From Schistocephalus solidus (lineage: Eukaryota > Platyhelminthes > Cestoda > Diphyllobothriidea > Diphyllobothriidae), in the NCBI GenBank assembly GCA_017591395.1, contig WEDG01002903.1, positions 1 through 64,000 on the forward strand: 64,000 nt of DNA, given 5' to 3'. The translations under genes and the position numbers were made by a program. Below, in pieces: positions 20,960 through 33,320 of this stretch. Every line of letters begins with the position of its first letter. Position 1 is the stretch's first letter. The notes below the pieces were generated by a model, which ran no database searches, was not told the DNA's origin, and saw only the letters and a list, made by a program, of their open reading frames with translations.

Positions 20960-23900
20960 TGTGCATGGACTCTTCACAGTAATCCCTTGCAAGCGCAAGC
21001 CACCACCATCCCTTAGAGGGGGTGCTGATTGGCAAGGACGATCGAACCGCTGCGGGTATTTATTTGTAACGGTTTTATAACAAATCGGCGTGCGCGGCGG
21101 CTCAAAGTGTGTGCTGTGTTGTTACAGTTTCCTGTTCCCCAGGGGGGCAATATGAGGCTTTTGATACCACTCATTTACTATTAAAGTTTTGCGTTCAGGT
21201 TTCAAGGTTACAGGTAGGAAGCTGGTAATTTTTGTCGGCATCCACTCACAACTTCATGGTTTTCATGGTTTTATCATAAAATGATTTCTGTGAATTTTAA
21301 ATATTTCTCAGAATTTTTATACTTTTATTCTTTTACGTTTTTTAAGTGTGGAGTATACTAATTTAAAGCGTAAGAACTATTTATTAAAGCGTTTGCAAGA
21401 TTGACAAGGTTTATAAGAGGGTGGAAAGGGTTTATAAAACTTTAATATATATATGCTACTTCGTGGAAAATAAAATTTCCTTGGGTTCTCGGGACGTAAT
21501 ACATCGCGATATTCGAGGGATTACCGTGGAAATAATACATAAACAGGAGCAAAGTGGGCTAAATAGTGCTATTTAATTCTGCAATCCTGGTGATGTAATG
21601 TGAGGTCACATCGTCAAGCAGCATGTTCCTCTTGCCGATTAAAGATCCGTATTTTCCAATCAGCATTTATCGGGACAGTATGGAAGTAGAACATATGCAT
21701 TAAAAATTATGGTTTCGTGAAGATTGTTTTTAAAAGTAATGATTTAACCACTTGAAAACCAAATGAATCAAAATCCAAAAACCGTTCATCTGGCCTAGAC
21801 CGTTAAGACAAAAGATACATTACACACAGCACCGCCCCTAGGACCCTTTTCATGCCACGAAAAAATGCATTTTTTCGTTAACTGCAGTTGAAATGTTAAC
21901 CAAAATTCTTAACTATGCATTCAATTAATGATGATTGATAAGGTAGAGTTTTTCTATCGATTGCTAAATGTTTTTCACGATTAGATTTTTAGGGTCTTGG
22001 GAGATCCATTCATACAGCATAGTATCATTCCGTCTAGTAATGCTGCGTGCGAGGTACCTAACGGGGCGTGCATCAACTGCAGAATATAAAAATTACCATA
22101 GGGCAGCTTCTTAATAACAAAACGCGTGATTTTATTTACACAGAACTTATAAGGCTTTTAAATTGGAAACCTTAGGCGCCAGTGCAACCGCAAGTCAGAT
22201 AAAGTAGTTTACAGAAACTTAAAAAAGTTTTATACAGCCATAAAATATACGTTCTTCTGGTACAAAATGTTTCAAAAGACTATTTCACCATTATATAAGT
22301 AAAAAGGATGGTTTTGCGCATAACTACCACAAAATAACTTGGAAATTATAAAGCCAGCGGAATTCAAAGGGATAATGTTAAAAAATGTAAGGTAATAATT
22401 CTACAGAGTGCATTCACAATGTTGCATCTTGTGGCGATTAAAATATATTGGGATTACACTGGAAGATAATCGATATTAAAACCCCACATAATATTTCAGT
22501 TAAATATTTCCTGAGCTGGACCATCTACTGCGTACCTGTCGCAGAAAATAATTAAATAGTGAGAAATCACTTTTTCATTTCAAAATAGATGTTTCCGTCG
22601 TCACTGTCGTTTCACTTATTCCGCTTCCTTATTTGTATCTTTCACATCTTCTTAAGAACTACCATTCGTTTGAGAAAACTTTTAGGATATCCTTTAAGGA
22701 ACTCATCTTCGAGCTTTGCATTGATGTCCCTCGGTATCCCCTTGGATGTCAGTTAATCAGGAACATTTTAAATTGCTAATACCTTTTTTATAAGTGTGCC
22801 ATGCTGTTTATTATTTACTATTTGTGCAGTTGGCGCAAATTAATGTTGGAGATAAAATATTGATCACAGCGGTAAATTATATCCTTTCTGTTCCATTTAA
22901 GGATTCTCAAGTCCCTTGTTGACTTTTGTATTCCATTTTTGCCTTAAAAGTATTTCTATTTTCCAAGGTAAACCAGTTGAGCATATCCTTTTATCTTAAT
23001 TCTAAGGTTTAGGGTCATGTGAGTTCAAAACAGCTTGCCGCGTCGGCAGGTGTAATTAGCTGTTAACGGGGTCACGCACTGTAATTAATGACGTTTATTG
23101 CATTGGCATCAGCCGACTGCGAACATTGTTCTACCCGGGTCTCATTGGTGGACTCGGCATAAAAGGACAAGCCACAAATTAAGTACGAAAGCATTAGCTG
23201 TGTCGCAATTTAGAATTTAAAAATCTGAACATCCCATGTTAGCATTCGACAACCTCAGACGAAGAACGCCTTTTGAATCAAGGCGCGCAATTCTTTTGGT
23301 GAGAAGATCTACAACTTTGTCGGTCACTGTAAGGACGTGTTATGCGTTTCATGCTTGGTTCTCAAGCTGTCGACTCCGGTTTGAAGTAACTTACTTAGTG
23401 AATATTTAAAAAATGCTTGACCCCTTCTGAGTCATTACAGGCTTGAGGTCGACCTTCTTCCGTCGCTCCAAATGTAATTGGTGTAGCATCGAGAGCTTAC
23501 CAATATTCAAACGAAATTCGCTTCAAATTCTCTCTCAACTTTTGGGATCGTAGATGATCAAAAATAATCAATAGAGGGCAAACCTCTTACCTCGCAAAAG
23601 TCAACTTAATTCTAAAATTCGGCTTCTTGTGATTCGGCGATGTGGACAACTTATGGGATATAATTTAAAAACACGTTGACAGCCGATATCACGTCAGCAA
23701 AGCATGTGGCACTTGAGTATATTGAGTGTTTTAAAAGACTGAAAAAAACATAGAACATTTAAATTATTTGACGATTGAAGCCGAGTGCAGGATGGACAGC
23801 TAGTAAAAGCGTAAGCCAATATGAAAGACAGTTTCAGGACCAAAAGCTAAACGGCAGTTAATTCTCTAGGCTCGGGGATAGCTGAGCTTTATTCACTTAG

Positions 23901-26655
23901 GGTAGTGTTCACTATGCTGGGAAGAGAGCATTTTCCGTATAAGGAGGCGAATTCCATTTAATCCAGTTTGGAATGGCCTCGGTTACGTTGATCAATAAAA
24001 AAACGTAATTTTTAGTATTGCCTTCAGAAGCTCCCTGATTTCGTGCAGCTTCTTGTGGTTGTCTTATTTTTTGGAGGTGGGGCAAAAGTCCACCACGACT
24101 TACTTTCGTGCATTTAATCGGCAAAGGATGACGTTTTGCCGCAATTCAATGCTCGGGGCTTCATATAACAGGGACACCGGTTGATTCACTGAGTGGCCAT
24201 ATTTTGAAGTTCGATAATTGTTTCATATATATTGAGGTAACACCATGCAACATACTGGCTTCACAGGTACTAGCTAAAAGCCACGTCACGTCTTTCGTCG
24301 AAATTCTGCACCGCATGGCGCATATACAAGGGAATTAGCTCATAACTGTGTGCCCTTGCCTTCCCAGATTAAGGATTAGTTATTGACGGAAGTAAAAATC
24401 TAAGAAGGTTTAAGTACTCTGGTGAACAACGCGGTAGAGCAGATAAATTCTATCTAAGTGGGTTCTTTTTGCTGGGCAAAAGCTTTTAAAATCCCGCGAA
24501 CATCTTCACGTTTTTTAGTGATTTTAATGTTTAATAAGCTCCTTTTTTGCGCAGCACTAGACATGTACTTCTGAACCCGTTGAATGAAAATATTTTATCC
24601 ATGCCGTGTGCATACTAAAAAGTGATATCAATTAAAATCTCGTCCTTGGAAGGGCTCTTTCACAGGATCAATCAGCACTGGATGAATCAGCAATCAGCAC
24701 TGGTCAGCATTTAGCACTGGATCAATCAGCACAGGATCAATCAGCAAATGGCATACATGGCACACCTGAAGTAAATATATCTGATGCCAAAACCTATAAA
24801 TACCTCTTATCAAGTTTTCAAGTATATTTTTCTTAAAAGGGGTATTTGGTGCTCTGTATGCCAATAATTTTCCTGGTTAACAATTATTAGACTGAATAAG
24901 CTGTGTTTAATAAAGTATCATCCATGCGTGGACTACTATTTCAACGAGTGTAACTCCTTCCTAAGTTCGATTAATATTGTAGCGTCTTTTTATGAACGTT
25001 TCGAGGGAAATTTCATTTTGAAATAGAGCGTGACGTTTTGCTATTCTGAGCACAGGCTAACTTACAATGTTTCAATGAAATTGTACGGAAATTATTTTAA
25101 TGGCCATGTAGACTCAGTCGAAGGTCCTATGCCAAAAAACCAAATTATGTGGTTACATTCAGCTATTTTGCGTCGTCATTGCATACAATATTAATGCATT
25201 ATTATTTTAGAGGAAAGGTTGTAAGCGTCCTATATTTTTCATTTTGAAAAAGACTTATAGCAAATTTATCCATCGCCAGGCGTGCTCAGCAAAGCCTAAA
25301 TGGTTCACAGTATGGTCCGTTATTAAAAATTATTTTGATCTATTTGAATTGCTTATGAAGTTGATAAAAGGAGGGATAAAAGCAGGTTGAATGAAGGCAT
25401 TCATGTTCGTACAGTCAAGTAGCAAACATTTACGTATTTAAGTACAAACTTAACAAATGATGGCCGTGTTGTATGTGAAATCTGAAATTCCCTTTTTAAT
25501 CACAAAACAACAACCGAACTGCATACAAATCACCTCGACATGAGATAATCTGAATCTAAAGCTGATTTCGACAAGTTGCATCTAGGTTGGGCCTATAAAA
25601 TTGGTTCATTTAAAACAACATTACTTACTGTTTGTAAGTAGTACGTATGTGAATAGTTACTGTTTTTCATCAACATCATTTTCGAGGTCCATTTATTAGG
25701 AAGTTCTGCGGACATAAACCTATCACACTAACACGGTGCTGGAGAGAAGCGTCAGATAGTGCCTGCGCATTCTCAGTTTGACAGCTGGGTTAAAGGCCTG
25801 AAAATGTTCAAGGAAGCATAATGCGTCAAAAATGGGTCGACGATTTGTAACTCCATATCGACAGTCCCGAATTGAGTTATTTAGCACCCCATATCTTAAA
25901 AAAATTACAGGTTTATGATAACTATAAAAAAACTTAAGCTATTTGAAGGAATAGCCAGAGAAGAGGAGAAATTCTGACAAAAGGCGTTCCCGAGATTGAA
26001 ATCTTTAGGCTTCCGAAACCATAGAGGGAACGCTCGAGGACCTCCTGGGAAGTTAAATCCACTGCAGCTTAACATTTTCGACCGGCGGCCTTTCAAGTTT
26101 TCTATTTAGTAATCTATTGAGATATTAGGGAAAAAATTTGGCTAGCAAATCGCCTACCAACTATGGCATGACGGATGTGGGGATTGGATATGCCATGGTT
26201 GAGATCTCAAAGTTTTTTGGCATTTTTAGAATAGATCCGACAATTCCGTCCGTTACAACGATTGAGCTAAGGCAACAGGTACCATCAGCAACGAAGATAT
26301 AATTCTAAAGTGACATTTTTCGTTATAGATGGAAGCAAATGAGGAATGTTGGGAGACTCATAGATGAGTCCTTAAAATCGACCAATCTTGTACATGGGCC
26401 TGTCTCCAGAGCACGTTTTGGGATTATTTGTAACCGGTTTGTGGGGAACGCATAATTGTTGGTGCTTGAACTGTTTTCCTGGTCCTTATTCTTATTCTGG
26501 ATTCAAAATTTTGTCTGAAACCCTGAGGTCAGAGTGTAATCCCCGCTTGATTGACTATGGTGCACAAAGCCTCTCGAGGTTCCTTTTCAATTTTATTGTG
26601 AAATAGGGAATCTTGAAGTTTTGATTTCAAGTGATAAACGTATTTCAAATGGCTT
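20960..26655. other. Long featureless AT-rich region
   Basis: No domain, retroelement protein, SINE head or long repeat was seen over about 5.7 kb. A short imperfect tandem array of 'atcagcactgg' units lies at about 24668-24755. The lack of repeats contrasts with the rest of the window and would suit unique intronic or intergenic DNA. Confidence 0.5.
24668..24755. repeat. Imperfect tandem array of ~11-18 bp 'atcagcactgg' units
   Basis: Successive copies of 'atcaatcagcactgg', 'gaatcagcaatcagcactgg' and 'atcaatcagcacagg' with variable spacers. A minisatellite-like short array with no coding potential. Confidence 0.75.
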
Positions 26656-26659
26656 GCAG

Positions 26660-26840
26660 GGCTGTTAAACTTTCTCGTCAACTGTGTAATGAGATGAAAA
26701 CAAAATTGACAACTAACTGTGACGTGTCTGCGTTGGTCGTAAGCTATCGCTCTGCACATGCGATCTCTGATGCCGACTTAGATTTTGGCGATTATTCAGT
26801 TGCTTTTGAAAATTCTGGTAGATTTAATTTTGGAGATTGA
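26660..26840 (+). CDS. Candidate exon ending in a stop, unknown protein
   Basis: Preceded by 'ttcaaatggcttgcag' (acceptor-like, ending 26659) and open to a TGA at 26838-26840. It encodes about 60 residues with a soluble-protein composition ('AVKLSRQLCNEMKTKL', 'ISDADLDFGDYSVAF', 'GRFNFGD' at the end). No family recognised. If real it would be a terminal exon, but no upstream exon can be tied to it, so it may be chance. Confidence 0.25.
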
Positions 26841-27508
26841 AGTTGTGGCTTCCAGTTAGGATTTTATTTTTCGCAGTATTACTTATTTACTGCCTACCTC
26901 CTTCATGGAGGTAAATGACTAACGAAGGGAGCGTGCAATTGTGTGCCACCGAAGTGACTATTTCTGACTGTCAAAGAGTTTTTACCTGGCTTCTTAATGC
27001 CCTCCTTCTAAAAGGGATCACACAACCTCTAAAGGATTGACTTATCGCACGGAAGCCGTGTCAGAGTTTATTTGTGCTGCGTGCATTTCGTTGTCTACGT
27101 GTCATCCGCTTCCCCGAAAGAATGCAGTCGCTGTTATTCTGTAAGATTTCCAGTCAAAAATGGCTTCCGTTGAATTGGGTTAATAGTCCACGGTTTGGAC
27201 TTTTAGTACTTGGAAAAATGTCAGACTTACCACTGTTTTTCATGGGTCTTCTTTTTCTCATTAAGTTTTAACCTGAGCTTATTTCATCCGTCTTGTTCCA
27301 CGACGGAATTTCCTTATTTCCTCTTCTCCCTGGATTTATGCCTAGCAGATATTATTTTGGATAGTGGGCTCTGAATAAAGCCAGTCTTTGAGCAATGTTC
27401 TGTGAACGTCCTCCTGTTATCTTTGAAAAGTCAATTGGCAAACATATTTTCGGAGATTTATAATCAAGCCACTGCAATTTAATTTCGATTATAATAGTCC
27501 AACGATAT

Positions 27509-27775
27509 CATCCATATGCTCGACAGCAGGGTGGTGCAGGCACGATGCCTGGCGTGGGAGTAGTCAAAAGTGAGAATGGACTTGTGCTGGAGCTACCGCA
27601 CTCTATCTTTCTCTCACTCTCTTCCTTCCCTTCCGTCTGTGCCCGGTGTAAAGACAGACTCCAAAAGACCAGAGACGGTGTCGTGCGCAGGGGGCTGGCG
27701 CGGCAGAAGACCCTGCAGACCGTGCCGCCACGTCTGACTCAGCTCCCACTGTGTGGGAGTTCCATGAATGGCAAA
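27509..27775 (+). repeat. Dispersed repeat, copy 1 (partner at 48233-48480)
   Basis: Shares with 48.2 kb, in the same order, 'ccatatgct', 'gggtggtgcagg', 'cttgtgctg' plus 'agctaccgcactct', 'gcccggtgt' plus 'aagacaga', and 'ggctggcgcggc'. No open frame is conserved between copies. It is probably a SINE-like or MITE-like family. No tRNA-like head or terminal inverted repeat is evident in either copy. Confidence 0.75.
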
Positions 27776-29745
27776 AGTGGCTGGTGCAACATATGTCTGC
27801 GTCTATGCACACCACCGCGACCTTAACTCGAATAAAGCCTGCAACACCCTGATCTGGTTCCCACTTTGGTCCAGCACATCTACCACACAGCCTGTTTAAG
27901 GGACAAGGGCCATTAAAATTACAAAAAATATCAAACTGTGACGTACAGACCCGGTTTGAGCGCAGTCAAACACGCGGAGGTTGTGGTCGTCTATGCTCAG
28001 CACCTGGCGTCAGCCAAGTACGATCACAGCTTCTGGCAGCTCGATCATCTTTCCTTGTCTTCGATGCATTCTTGAAGATCTGCACGTCTGTGCAGACTTC
28101 ACCGATAGTAGCATAGCGCCATCTCCCCAAAGAAGGCTGGTTCATGGGGTATATCGTACGTTTCATCTGGCATGACCGTGTCAGATGGATGGATTTCGTA
28201 ACTACTCTTGCTGACAAGATGACTGCGCGTCAGGTAAGGTGCTAAACCAAATAAGGTTATCATGTATCACTAAGGTGTGGTCAATCCTCTACTCCACAGC
28301 GCCCACCAGGCAGGGATATTTTTACAGCTGTGGCCGTAGACAGGACAGCTAACTGCACAACCCTCCACAGAAACGAATTTCCTCTAACGTTTAACAACAG
28401 CAGACAGTAAGGGGTAATTTACGATATCATGTGTCTGAGAGTTTTCATGGAGGTACAGGGAACCGCCGCCTCCATTTGCGATGCATTTTGATGGGTTCTG
28501 GGTAAGGTGTGGGATAGGGTTGAACCTAGTAGTAGGGTTAGAATTATGCATCAATAATTTTTACCCTTCGTAAAAATGTTCACAAGGTCATCAGTATTAT
28601 CTGGAGGGGAGTCACCATTCTTGTTTTTGCAAGTGGTTTTGCAATATAAATTTCTCCAAATGCCATTGCAGGAGTAAAATTCCCCATTTCCATCTTTGAA
28701 AATAGGAGGTCTTCTTCCTGACTTCTACAGTTCACAAGGCATCCTTCTGGAACTTACGGGCATATCCTAAATATTGTACGTGTTCATCTCACTAAATTCG
28801 TTATGCTATATTTTTTAAATTGGTCGCTATATTCACTGATATTCTCCCAAACAGCGATTGTCTACGCGGAGTTTTACGTCTCATCCTCGTTTTAACCTTA
28901 AGCAATCTGTTAACGTTCAGGAAGGAGTCCTCTGTTGCACTATCTTGCCGGTAGTTACTTCGGTTAGCAAAGAATTATCCTGTTCACATCTACTTGCGCT
29001 TAGATAATCCTCGCGGCCTTTAGTGTCCTCTCCACTCTGTGATTCTAAGCGGACGATCACGGTGGGCGCCTGATGGCTCGTCACCTTACCGCTTATTTGG
29101 GCTGTAGCAAATAGCGAAAATCCTCAACCAATATGAGGACCCGCCCTTGGCGAGAAACGTTTTGGACTCTTATAAACCCTCACCTGTAAGGCAGTCCAGT
29201 CCCACATGCGTCAAAAGCGTACACCTTGACATATCACAGTCCTTTATGCCTTTTTTCGTGAACTGGTCGACGCGTTTTTTGTTAATGGCTCATGTTTAGG
29301 TCTCACTTCATATTACAAACGCAAATTGACCACGATTTGTGTTTGCGTATTTCTTCTGACATTTATTTAAGAAAGTTTTTTTTAAAAATTTTTAGTGACA
29401 AACTCACACGGGTGCTCAAAAAGAAAATTATTATTATTATCATTATTTATATTCATGTGTTGTGGTCTTAGTATTCTTGGAGGTAAGCTCGAATTTCGGA
29501 CGCTGCGTTTATTTGAATCCCGATTCCCACACATTGACCATCGATTTTATCTCTAGCATGCGACGGCTGTTTTTTATTCTCTTGGTTTCTCAATTAGATG
29601 TAAATTATAACCAGTCAAGCTAGATTAAACTAAAACTAAGGACATGTTTTAAGAAGAGTAAAAGGTTCGGATTCTAGATGTTTTAACATGATCAAGGACT
29701 GGGTCTCTGGTCTTGTGTCTTTTTCATCCTGCGCTAGAGAAAACT
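27776..29745. other. Non-coding stretch, nothing recognised
   Basis: Short frames at 27966-28217 (minus) and 27981-28175 (plus) overlap antisense to each other and have no motif. Nothing else supported. Confidence 0.4.
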
Positions 29746-29950
29746 AAATGGTAAGTGCGGGTTCATGCTTCGGTAATGGGTATGACTGGCTGATGATGGC
29801 TACTGAGCCAGAAATGGGCATTTCAGTTTCCATTGTCTTTGCCAGCAATATCCAGCTGTCCTTACTACTAGCCGCTCTGTGGCTGTTTGTGGGACTCGAG
29901 AGTGAGCCCCAAGGCAGAATGGAACGAGTGAGCTCCATTAGCAATCGCTG
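29746..29950 (+). repeat. SINE body copy (family 1 variant)
   Basis: Contains 'gggtatgactggctgatgat', 'gagccagaaatgggcatttc', 'ctgtggctgtttgtggg' and 'ctcgagagtgagccccaag', in the order of the family 1 SINE. The tRNA-like head is absent or unrecognisable. The 3' half groups with the partial copy at 12.0 kb, not with the 19.3-19.7 kb copies, which suggests two subfamilies. Confidence 0.75.
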
Positions 29951-32325
29951 GGCATTCGTCAACTCGAAAACTCAATGAATATTTAAAGGGCAGCAAAAGG
30001 TTTGCATTCTAAATTTCTTAAAACGCACAATGACCCAATTTCTGGTCTGGCGTAATCAGCCGGGTCACAAGATCTTTACTTACACAACTCCTGCACTCAT
30101 TTTTTTCCATTTGATTGTATATTTGAGAAGTGAGGAGCGTTCACTTACACTTGTGTGAATGAAGGATGGGGTCTGGCACAGGATTATCGCTCTGGTGGTT
30201 TCTACGCCCTTGCCATAAAAAACCCAAAAGGCATATTTAGATCTGTTCATTTTACGAGGGGAAAACTTACTTCCTATTACACACTAGCAGAAGCCAAGAA
30301 CACAAGGCTAGGTACGGAATAAAGAGACTTTAGTTTTACTCAGAGGCACATATCTTTTACTGTCCAATTTTGATTGAATTTGAAGATGGTTTTAATCGTT
30401 AATGCTTCTAGGCCGTGCAATACAGTACACTGCTCATCTGATTTAAAGTACAGAAATTCCAAAACGATCGATAATCACTCGCAAGCCAGCACCAACGAAA
30501 GCAGGCGTATGCATGTTCAATTTATATCAAAAGGAACCAGAACACTAGGTTGTGTTCTGTGACATTAAATAGCGTAGGAAATCTCGTGAATATGCGGAAA
30601 CTTCAGATTGCACACAAACCCGGTATGTTTTCCTTCAAAAGACCATACTGGAAATACCGTGTTCTTTAGCAGAAGGCTTTCTGAATCTCAGCCCTCAAAA
30701 ATCAACTGTACGCTAAAAAAAACTCACAGAAATGCCGATCACGACATTGCATGATGTACGTCATCCACATTAGGCTATCTGCATTCGCTCGTGCACAATG
30801 GAGGCAATTGAAACCCTCTTTTTGTTAATATCAAGCTAATAGATCTTGCTGCCCTTAGTAACTTATATAGCTGCAAGTTCAGACAGCACGCACACTTGAC
30901 GGTTAATTGGAAGTGATAGATCAAATTTCTCCTTTTGGTGCTGTCAATCTTGCGCTTTATAAATTCACCTTATAGCTGGTACGGCTGCTGATAAACAGGT
31001 GTGAATACTAAACTTTAATTTGCACACTGTTCGTTGATGCACACAAACTATTTAGACAGTTATTAACCTCCTTTATTCATGCCCTTTCAGTTTTAGAGGG
31101 TGCTGAGATAATGCATCTTTCCTTGTGAAACACAATTCCTATGATTTTTGTTCAGACAATGGAATATGTCAGGATTTACTCAAGTGCTCTTCACCGTAAG
31201 CGCATTTCGGATAAGCTGAAATGCCTAAAATTTTCTTTACATCACGACGTTAGCTTATTCGAACGAGAAGTTGGTCCTCCTTTGTCTAAAAGGGACTCAC
31301 TTCCACCCGTACTGACGTATACTTCACCAAGATGACTGAGCGAGTCATTTTGAGACTCCAAATCAGTTCAACTCCTAAGACATTTAGCTCGCTAGTTCTC
31401 GCGACTCATCGTTGTCCATAAAGCCTCTCCTTAACGCCCCTGATCATTCATGATTTAAATTCATGATCGCATTTGTTGCTTCAGACTCGCTGGTACGTCT
31501 TCACGCATAGCGATCTCCTCGAAAGTGTAGCATACACATATTTCTATATCTATGGTTAAATCTCTTTTGGGAAAACATATTCCCGGACTGAGCATACTAG
31601 TCCATGAGTACCTCAACTGAAGGGTGAAATGTTACGACCAATGGGCCACTGTTCTCTTATAAACGGTCTTGTCCTTTTAGAAAGATTTCATTACAGCTGT
31701 ACACCATGCATTTCCTTATGGGGTCGGATAAGGCCGGCTTTCTTATAGTCTAATTCCAGGCACGCCCAGTTATACAGAAGACCTTCAATTGTATCATTAG
31801 AACCTCGTTATATTGCTTGGTGGTCTTTGTGCTAATAAATTCTCTTGGAAAAATCCCTCTTACGACCAGTTTGTTCCTCGTCTTCCTGAAAAGCTATGAT
31901 TTCATCCTTTGCCCTCAGAGAAGGGTGGTTTTGCTGGTATCATAAAATTCCCAGTGAATCCTTCAACAATGATGCAAGACTCTGCAACTTCGTTAAGTGT
32001 TACGGATTCAGCCCTTTAGTTGGATGACTTGAAAGTATTTGCTGCACTCGCACCATGAACAAGATCAGAACTGAAAGGGTGGTTTTGACTTCAAATTATG
32101 AAAGGGAATTTTAATTCACGCCTTGCAGCCCTCAAGCACTCGATTTAGTGTAAGAAGAACGATCGAGAAACTAGAATATTTGCTGAGGAAAAAAGATTAA
32201 GTTTAAACGGAACCGTTACCAAACACTGTCCTCTTTCAGAAATTACCGAAGTCGAATTTTTGCAGTGTTTATTGGCTTCTCATAAAAAACACGATTTGGC
32301 ACACTGATCAATTCCTTCATAGCCT
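29951..32325. other. Non-coding stretch, nothing recognised
   Basis: AT-rich, no motif-bearing frame and no repeat partners noticed. Confidence 0.4.
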
Positions 32326-32560
32326 CCTAGCCCAAGGCCCCAAAACTAATCCGAAACTCAGACCTCAACAGTCTAAAAACTGAACATAACCCAAACGAAA
32401 CGCGACCACTAAACCTAACCCTCTGCTTCACCCTTCACTTAATTTAAGCCCTTGAACTAACCCCATACAGACCCTCAACCCAGTTGTAACCTAAAACTGA
32501 ACTCAAACCCCAAGCATAGCCTTAACCATAAACCTAACTGTAAAATTGCACCAATGCAAT
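32326..32560. repeat. CA-rich telomere-like low-complexity tract
   Basis: A run of AACCC, AACCTAACCCT and similar words with strong C/G strand asymmetry ('ctaaacctaaccctctgc', 'ctaaccccatacagaccc'). Similar in character to 15180-15375. Not a perfect telomeric array. Confidence 0.45.
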
Positions 32561-32771
32561 TATTTCACACCATATCCCTATATAAAACCTACCTATATCA
32601 AAAAAATATGCGCCACATATTAAAAAATGCAACCTAAATATCAACTGAACAATGCAAGGGCCGTACAATCTGTTTAGCTGCTACTCTAATGGCCTTCGAA
32701 TTAGGTAATTTTAAATAGAGGATTTTGGGAGATTTGAATAATTCCTTTGACCCACTTGTGAAAAGCTCGGT

Positions 32772-32853
32772 GGCCTCAGTGGGATTTGAACCCACGCCAG
32801 CAAGGGAAAGGTTTTAGTACTGCCAAGGCTCTAGCCAACTGAGCTACGAGGCG
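32772..32853 (-). repeat. tRNA-like SINE head (family 2), copy C
   Basis: Minus-strand reading has GCCTCGTAGCTCAGTTGGC with a good A box and GTGGGTTCAAATCCCAC as T-arm. The middle is long and irregular, as in the other copies. Not a functional tRNA by structure. Confidence 0.7.
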
Positions 32854-33075
32854 TCACCGGGAGCCGTGAGTTTAATCACAACTGGGTCAAGTTACCCGCC
32901 CAGTCTACTGCAACGTATGAAATCCACCAATTCTGATACAGCAAGCTGATTGCCGAAGCAGTATTTCCTAAGCAATCAATCTAGAATCCACCAGATGACT
33001 ACTAGGAACAATTAATTAGTAGAGAATTTCAGCAGCTTTGAATAATTCCTTTGATCCACTTGTGAAAAACTCGGC

Positions 33076-33155
33076 GGCCTCAGTTGGATTTGACCCAAAG
33101 CCAGCAAGAGGAAGGCTTAAGTACAACCAACGCTGTAGCCAACTGAGCTACGGAG
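33076..33155 (-). repeat. tRNA-like SINE head (family 2), copy D
   Basis: More decayed than copy C. The A box is present (TAGCTCAGTTGGC) but the B box is mutated ('ttgggtcaaatccaact'), so pol III promotion is unlikely. Confidence 0.65.
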
Positions 33156-33320
33156 CTGACCTGGCCTGACTACTATGCCTGGTAGTCATCTGGTGCATTC
33201 TAGATTGATTGCTTTGAAATCCTGCTTAGGCAGTCAGCTTACTGTATGCGAATTGGTGGATTCCATAAGTTGCAGTAGGCTGGCGGGTAACTTGACCCAA
33301 GTGTGATTAAACTCACGGCC

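Larger units (their letters stand above)
32735..33320 (-). repeat. Two family 2 SINE copies in tandem, antisense
   Basis: The tRNA-like heads lie at 32772-32853 and 33076-33155, both minus. Each is preceded on the plus strand by 'cctttgacccacttgtgaaa' or 'cctttgatccacttgtgaaa'. The flank after the first head ('cgcccagtctactgcaac', 'gaaatccaccaattc', 'agcaatcaatctagaatcca') recurs inverted after the second head ('gcattctagattgattgct', 'gaattggtggattcc', 'gttgcagtagg'). The body is therefore present in opposite orientation around the second head. Confidence 0.75.
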
